DNA of 9,980 nt from Salinisphaera sp. UBA6602 (lineage in GTDB: Bacteria > Pseudomonadota > Gammaproteobacteria > Nevskiales > Salinisphaeraceae): positions 668 through 10,647 of the forward strand of contig DJIE01000017.1 of the NCBI GenBank assembly GCA_002433465.1, given 5' to 3'. This document shows, in pieces, positions 7,852-9,980 of the stretch (positions within the stretch are counted from its first letter, which is position 1; the number at the start of each line of letters is the position of its first letter). A program made the position numbers and the translations under genes. Under the pieces are notes generated by a model that was not told where the DNA came from, made no database searches, and saw only the letters and a program-made list of their open reading frames with translations.

Positions 7852-8667
7852 CTACGCAAAGATCGCGACATTCTGGCGCCCGACAATCACCGGCTTGCCG
7901 GCGCTGTTCCATACATGCATGGCCTGGGAGGAGTAACCGTCGGCGCTGTGATTGGCCACGCTCTGGCTCAGCCACCAGCCGTCCTCGGTTGCCGGGTCGT
8001 CGTCAAGCACGTCGAACATCCAGGTCATGGTGCTGATCGGCGCGATCTCGGAGAAACTGGCCATCGCGGCCGGCGGCAGTGCATCGGCCAGCGCCGCCAG
8101 GCCAACCACCACCGGCGCGATTTCGCGGTCGCGGTGACGAATCCAGACGACATATCGTGGATCGTCGGATTGGGTGACCGGCATCGAGCCACCGGCGAAA
8201 CGGCCTTCGAAATGCTGGGTGAAATTGGGCGCGGTCTGCCCGGGGCGCTGAAAGAACGAGTCGCAGGCATCGGGCGCGGCGACTGCGGGCGCATCGAGAT
8301 GCGCATGGGCAACCCGCGAATCCCGTGCCTTGCCGAAACAGAAGGTGGCACGGGCCGCCATCTTGTCGTCGCTGAGCATATCCACGGTGATGAACGCGGT
8401 GGACTTGCCTTGCCGCACCACGACCGGGCGCAGGGTGACATCCGGGCCGGCCGGGCCGATGAAACTCAGCAGTGCGCTACGCAGCGGCGGCAGCTCCGAG
8501 CCGTGCTGGTCGTAGATCGACTGCAGGCACAGCGCGGCGGTCAAACCACCATAGATAGCGCGCCCCTGCAGCCAGTCATCCGGCACATGCACATGGCATA
8601 TGTCGTTCTCGCAGGTCGTGCTGGCCAGCAGCTGCGACAGCGGCGTGCGCGTATCGGCATCGGTCAT
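7852..8667 (-). CDS. TesB-like acyl-CoA thioesterase (double hotdog, 4HBT_3 type)
   Basis: A 271-residue cytoplasmic protein predicted to hydrolyse acyl-CoA thioesters. The N-terminal hotdog is marked by WLQGRAIYGGLTAALCLQSI (32-51, hotdog helix), then LRSALLSFIGPAGPDVTLRPVVVRQGKSTAFITVDML (62-98). The C-terminal hotdog runs from about 165, with PISTMTWMFDV (210-220) and GYSSQAMHVWNSAGKPVIVGRQNVAIF (244-270). Length matches the PF13622-type family (about 260-290). By eye Q265 fits the catalytic Gln of E. coli TesB, while the TesB catalytic Asp position seems to hold Ser or Thr (212-213); this alignment is uncertain. ATG 8667 has AAGGA 8 nt upstream. The gene starts 72 bp after the HAD phosphatase stop on the same strand, so co-transcription is possible, though a palindrome in the gap could carry its own control. 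The substrate chain length cannot be read from the sequence. Confidence 0.87.
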   Translation of the reverse strand: MTDADTRTPLSQLLASTTCENDICHVHVPDDWLQGRAIYGGLTAALCLQSIYDQHGSELPPLRSALLSFIGPAGPDVTLRPVVVRQGKSTAFITVDMLSDDKMAARATFCFGKARDSRVAHAHLDAPAVAAPDACDSFFQRPGQTAPNFTQHFEGRFAGGSMPVTQSDDPRYVVWIRHRDREIAPVVVGLAALADALPPAAMASFSEIAPISTMTWMFDVLDDDPATEDGWWLSQSVANHSADGYSSQAMHVWNSAGKPVIVGRQNVAIFA

Positions 8668-8708
8668 CTTCGTAATCCTTGTGAATACAAAGCATGAAGA
8701 CTAGCGCA

Positions 8709-8722
8709 ATACGCCGGCGTAT
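8709..8722. promoter_or_regulatory. 14-bp perfect palindrome upstream of the thioesterase gene, possible operator
   Basis: atacgccggcgtat is fully self-complementary and lies 42 bp upstream of the thioesterase ATG, in the 72-bp gap after the HAD gene. On the minus strand TTGCCC precedes it and GCTAGT follows 17 nt later, a poor promoter (3 of 6 at the -10). A perfect palindrome without a loop suits a dimeric repressor better than an RNA hairpin. The regulator is unknown. Confidence 0.35.
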
Positions 8723-8739
8723 GGGCAAATGACGGCCCC

Positions 8740-9396
8740 TCAGGCACGACAGGCGAGCAACGTCTGCTGCAGGTCGGCCAGCGTGGGAAAATAATAGTCG
8801 GGGTCTTCGGCCACGAGTTCCTCACGGCTGCCGTAGCCGTAGCCGACCGCTGCGTTTGCCACCCCGTTGTGGCGCGCCCCGATCAGATCGAAGCAGCGGT
8901 CGCCGATCATCAGCGCATCGGTCGGGTCGATGCCCTCTTCGCGCAGAATATGCGCGATCAGGGCGTGTTTTTCGGTTCGCAGGCCGTCGAGTTCGCTACC
9001 GTAAACGCTGCAGAAATAGCGATCCAGTTCGAAATGCTGCACGATCGGGCGCGCATAGAACCACGGCTTGGAAGTGGCCACGAACAGCTGTCGGCCGCTG
9101 CTCTTGAGGGCGCAAAGCAGTTCCACGATCCCTTCGTAGAGGACGTTCTCAAACATGCCGATACGCCCGAAACGCACACGGTAGTCGTCCACCGCGGCCT
9201 GTGCCTGCTCGGCGCTGAAACCATAGAACTCGATGAACGACTGCTTGAGCGGCGGCCCGATGAAACATTCCAGCCGGCCCAGATCGTCGACCTGAACCCC
9301 CTGGCGTGACAACGCATACTGTACGCAGCGGGTGATGCCTTCACGCGGATCCGTCAGCGTGCCGTCCAGATCGAACAGCAAAACCTTGTGACGCAT
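8740..9396 (-). CDS. HAD-superfamily phosphatase (phosphoglycolate phosphatase / 5'-nucleotidase-like)
   Basis: A 218-residue cytoplasmic hydrolase of HAD subfamily I. Motif I is FDLDGTLTD with nucleophile D9 and acid/base D11; motif II is VATSK (T108, S109); motif III Lys is likely K143 in RTEKHALI; motif IV is MIGDRCFD (D166, D170) binding Mg2+. The helical cap lies at about 15-85 and contains CFIGPPLKQSF, a phrase typical of the Gph-like branch that includes 5'-nucleotidases resembling Pseudomonas PA0065. The substrate, a phosphoglycolate, nucleotide or sugar phosphate, cannot be decided by eye. ATG 9396 has AGGAG about 10 nt upstream (TAGGAGAGTTTGAATT). The gene diverges from the rlpA-like gene, with 90 bp between the chosen starts, and precedes the thioesterase gene on the same strand. 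All catalytic residues are present. Confidence 0.92.
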   Translation of the reverse strand: MRHKVLLFDLDGTLTDPREGITRCVQYALSRQGVQVDDLGRLECFIGPPLKQSFIEFYGFSAEQAQAAVDDYRVRFGRIGMFENVLYEGIVELLCALKSSGRQLFVATSKPWFYARPIVQHFELDRYFCSVYGSELDGLRTEKHALIAHILREEGIDPTDALMIGDRCFDLIGARHNGVANAAVGYGYGSREELVAEDPDYYFPTLADLQQTLLACRA

Positions 9397-9399
9397 AAT
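9371..9399 (+). promoter_or_regulatory. Candidate promoter of the rlpA-like gene
   Basis: CATAAT at 9394-9399 is 5 of 6 to the -10 consensus and overlaps the HAD start codon on the opposite strand. TCGAAC (9371-9376, 3 of 6) sits 17 nt upstream as a weak -35. Transcription would start near 9406, giving an 80-nt leader with a small hairpin (gcgccg 9439-9444, cggcgc 9454-9459). This start would exclude the upstream GTG at 9388 as translation start. Only the -10 is convincing. Confidence 0.35.
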
Positions 9400-9486
9400 T
9401 CAAACTCTCCTACCCTCGCACCTCATGATCGACCATGCGCGCCGCCCCCCAAACGGCGCCTGTACGGGATATGCAAGAACCCGGCC

Positions 9487-9870
9487 GTGTCGCGACGCTG
9501 GGCGCCGATCAGCCTTATTGTCGCGTGCGTTACCGCCCTGTTGCTCAGTGGTTGCGCCGGCCTGCGCACGCCAGGCGACGTCTATCAACGCGGCGAGGCC
9601 GCCTATTATGCGAGCAGCTTCGACGGCCGCCGTACCGCGAGCGGTGACCGCTTCGATTCGAGGCGCCTGACCGCGGCCCATCGACGCCTGCCCTTCGGCA
9701 GTCGCGTCGAAGTCACCAACGAGAACAACGGCCGCAGCGTTATCGTGACCATCAACGACCGCGGACCCTATACGCGCGGGCGCATCATCGACCTGTCGCG
9801 TCGCGCGGCCGAAAAGATCGACATGATTCGTAGCGGCGTAGCACCCGTGACGCTACGCGTGTTGGACTAG
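9487..9870 (+). CDS. rlpA: Short RlpA-like lipoprotein with a double-psi beta-barrel domain
   Basis: From GTG 9487 the product has 127 residues: signal peptide SRRWAPISLIVACVTALL, lipobox LSGC with C23 lipidated and Ala at +2 (outer membrane), then one DPBB domain to the C-terminus. Signatures are YYASSFDGRRTASGDRF, LTAAHRRLPFGSRVEVTN, NGRSVIVTINDRGPYTRGR and IIDLSRRAAEKI. RlpA enzymes are septal lytic transglycosylases that cut glycan strands lacking stem peptides. H65 and D91 match catalytic His and Asp of Pseudomonas RlpA, but the catalytic Glu of TASGE is Asp here (D54). The C-terminal SPOR domain that brings RlpA to the septum is absent, so location and activity may differ. An in-frame GTG at 9388 would put about 38 extra residues before the signal peptide and overlap the HAD start; no in-frame ATG exists and the SD is weak, so GTG 9487 is chosen from the signal peptide. 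Confidence 0.85.
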   Translation: MSRRWAPISLIVACVTALLLSGCAGLRTPGDVYQRGEAAYYASSFDGRRTASGDRFDSRRLTAAHRRLPFGSRVEVTNENNGRSVIVTINDRGPYTRGRIIDLSRRAAEKIDMIRSGVAPVTLRVLD

Positions 9871-9980
9871 GGAAGCTCTGAATAACCTCTCGCGGTTCGC
9901 GTTCGAGTCTCACAGACGCCTTGCAGCGGCATCTGTGAGGGCTAACCGCTGAGCGGCCAATGCTTTGCGCGCTTGACCGG
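9871..9980. mobile_element. Probable end of an IS5-group insertion sequence, cut by the window edge
   Basis: GGAAGCTCTGAATAA begins directly after the rlpA stop codon and matches the E. coli IS5 terminal repeat GGAAGGTGCGAATAA (recalled from memory) at 12 of 15 positions. The four bases before it, CTAG (9867-9870), fit the YTAR target duplicated by IS5-group elements; the last three are the TAG stop of rlpA. The body of the element would lie to the right. No complete transposase is visible. A minus-strand frame enters from the right edge and stops at 9910-9912, about 22 codons in view (GQARKALAAQRLALTDAAAR...), but another frame stops nearby too, so I do not call it as coding. It could equally be an unrelated 3' region. 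Confidence 0.5.
9909..9939. repeat. 12-bp stem-loop just inside the putative insertion-sequence end
   Basis: ctcacagacgcc (9909-9920) pairs with ggcatctgtgag (9928-9939) around a 7-nt loop. The single C-A mismatch on the plus strand becomes a G-U wobble on the minus strand, so the hairpin is fully paired only in a minus-strand transcript. No U-tract follows on either side. It may stop or protect a transcript of the mobile element, or block transcription reading in from outside. It is also the nearest hairpin after rlpA. Confidence 0.45.

Noticed and set aside
7771..8697. A 308-codon plus-strand frame opposite the thioesterase
   Set aside because: The minus-strand protein has both hotdog halves and an SD, while this frame is Arg/His/Gly-rich without motifs.
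9388..9486. Upstream GTG 9388 as the start of the rlpA-like gene
   Set aside because: It would put about 38 polar residues before the signal peptide, overlap the HAD start and lie before the predicted transcription start.

Overview
The window looks like chromosomal DNA of a GC-rich (low-to-mid 60s % by eye) Gram-negative bacterium, most likely a gammaproteobacterium. This rests on a TonB-dependent outer-membrane receptor, two lipoproteins with outer-membrane-type +2 residues, a Fur-box-like site and an RlpA-type cell-wall protein. A halophilic or marine genus such as Salinisphaera is only a guess. Five genes lie on the minus strand and one, at the right end, on the plus strand.

Left to right: a strong hairpin (2-25) follows a FhuA-like siderophore receptor (39-2354, minus). 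The receptor has its own promoter overlapped by a good Fur-box match (2419-2433), so it is predicted to be switched on by iron starvation. A textbook rho-independent terminator (2481-2514) separates it from a short-chain dehydrogenase of the stress-associated YghA/GS39 type (2574-3428, minus). Next is a very large lipoprotein of 1268 residues (3597-7403, minus) with several Ig-like modules, an EF-hand-like loop and twelve cysteines in neighbouring pairs; its function is unknown. Upstream of it is a 448-bp gap (7404-7851) with no convincing gene but with an AT-rich palindrome and several hairpins.

The right third holds a TesB-like double-hotdog acyl-CoA thioesterase (7852-8667, minus) and, 72 bp upstream and possibly co-transcribed, a HAD-family phosphatase (8740-9396, minus). 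Divergent from these is a short RlpA-like lipoprotein (9487-9870, plus), a minimal form with only the double-psi beta-barrel domain. Directly after its stop codon the sequence resembles the terminal inverted repeat of an IS5-group insertion sequence, preceded by CTAG, which fits the YTAR target of that group. The window probably ends inside the first 110 bp of such an element.

Apart from the possible HAD/thioesterase pair, the genes look like independent housekeeping or envelope units, not one pathway. I found no defence system, CRISPR array, tRNA, rRNA or prophage. The features least explained by known families are the giant lipoprotein and the regulatory-looking gap upstream of it.
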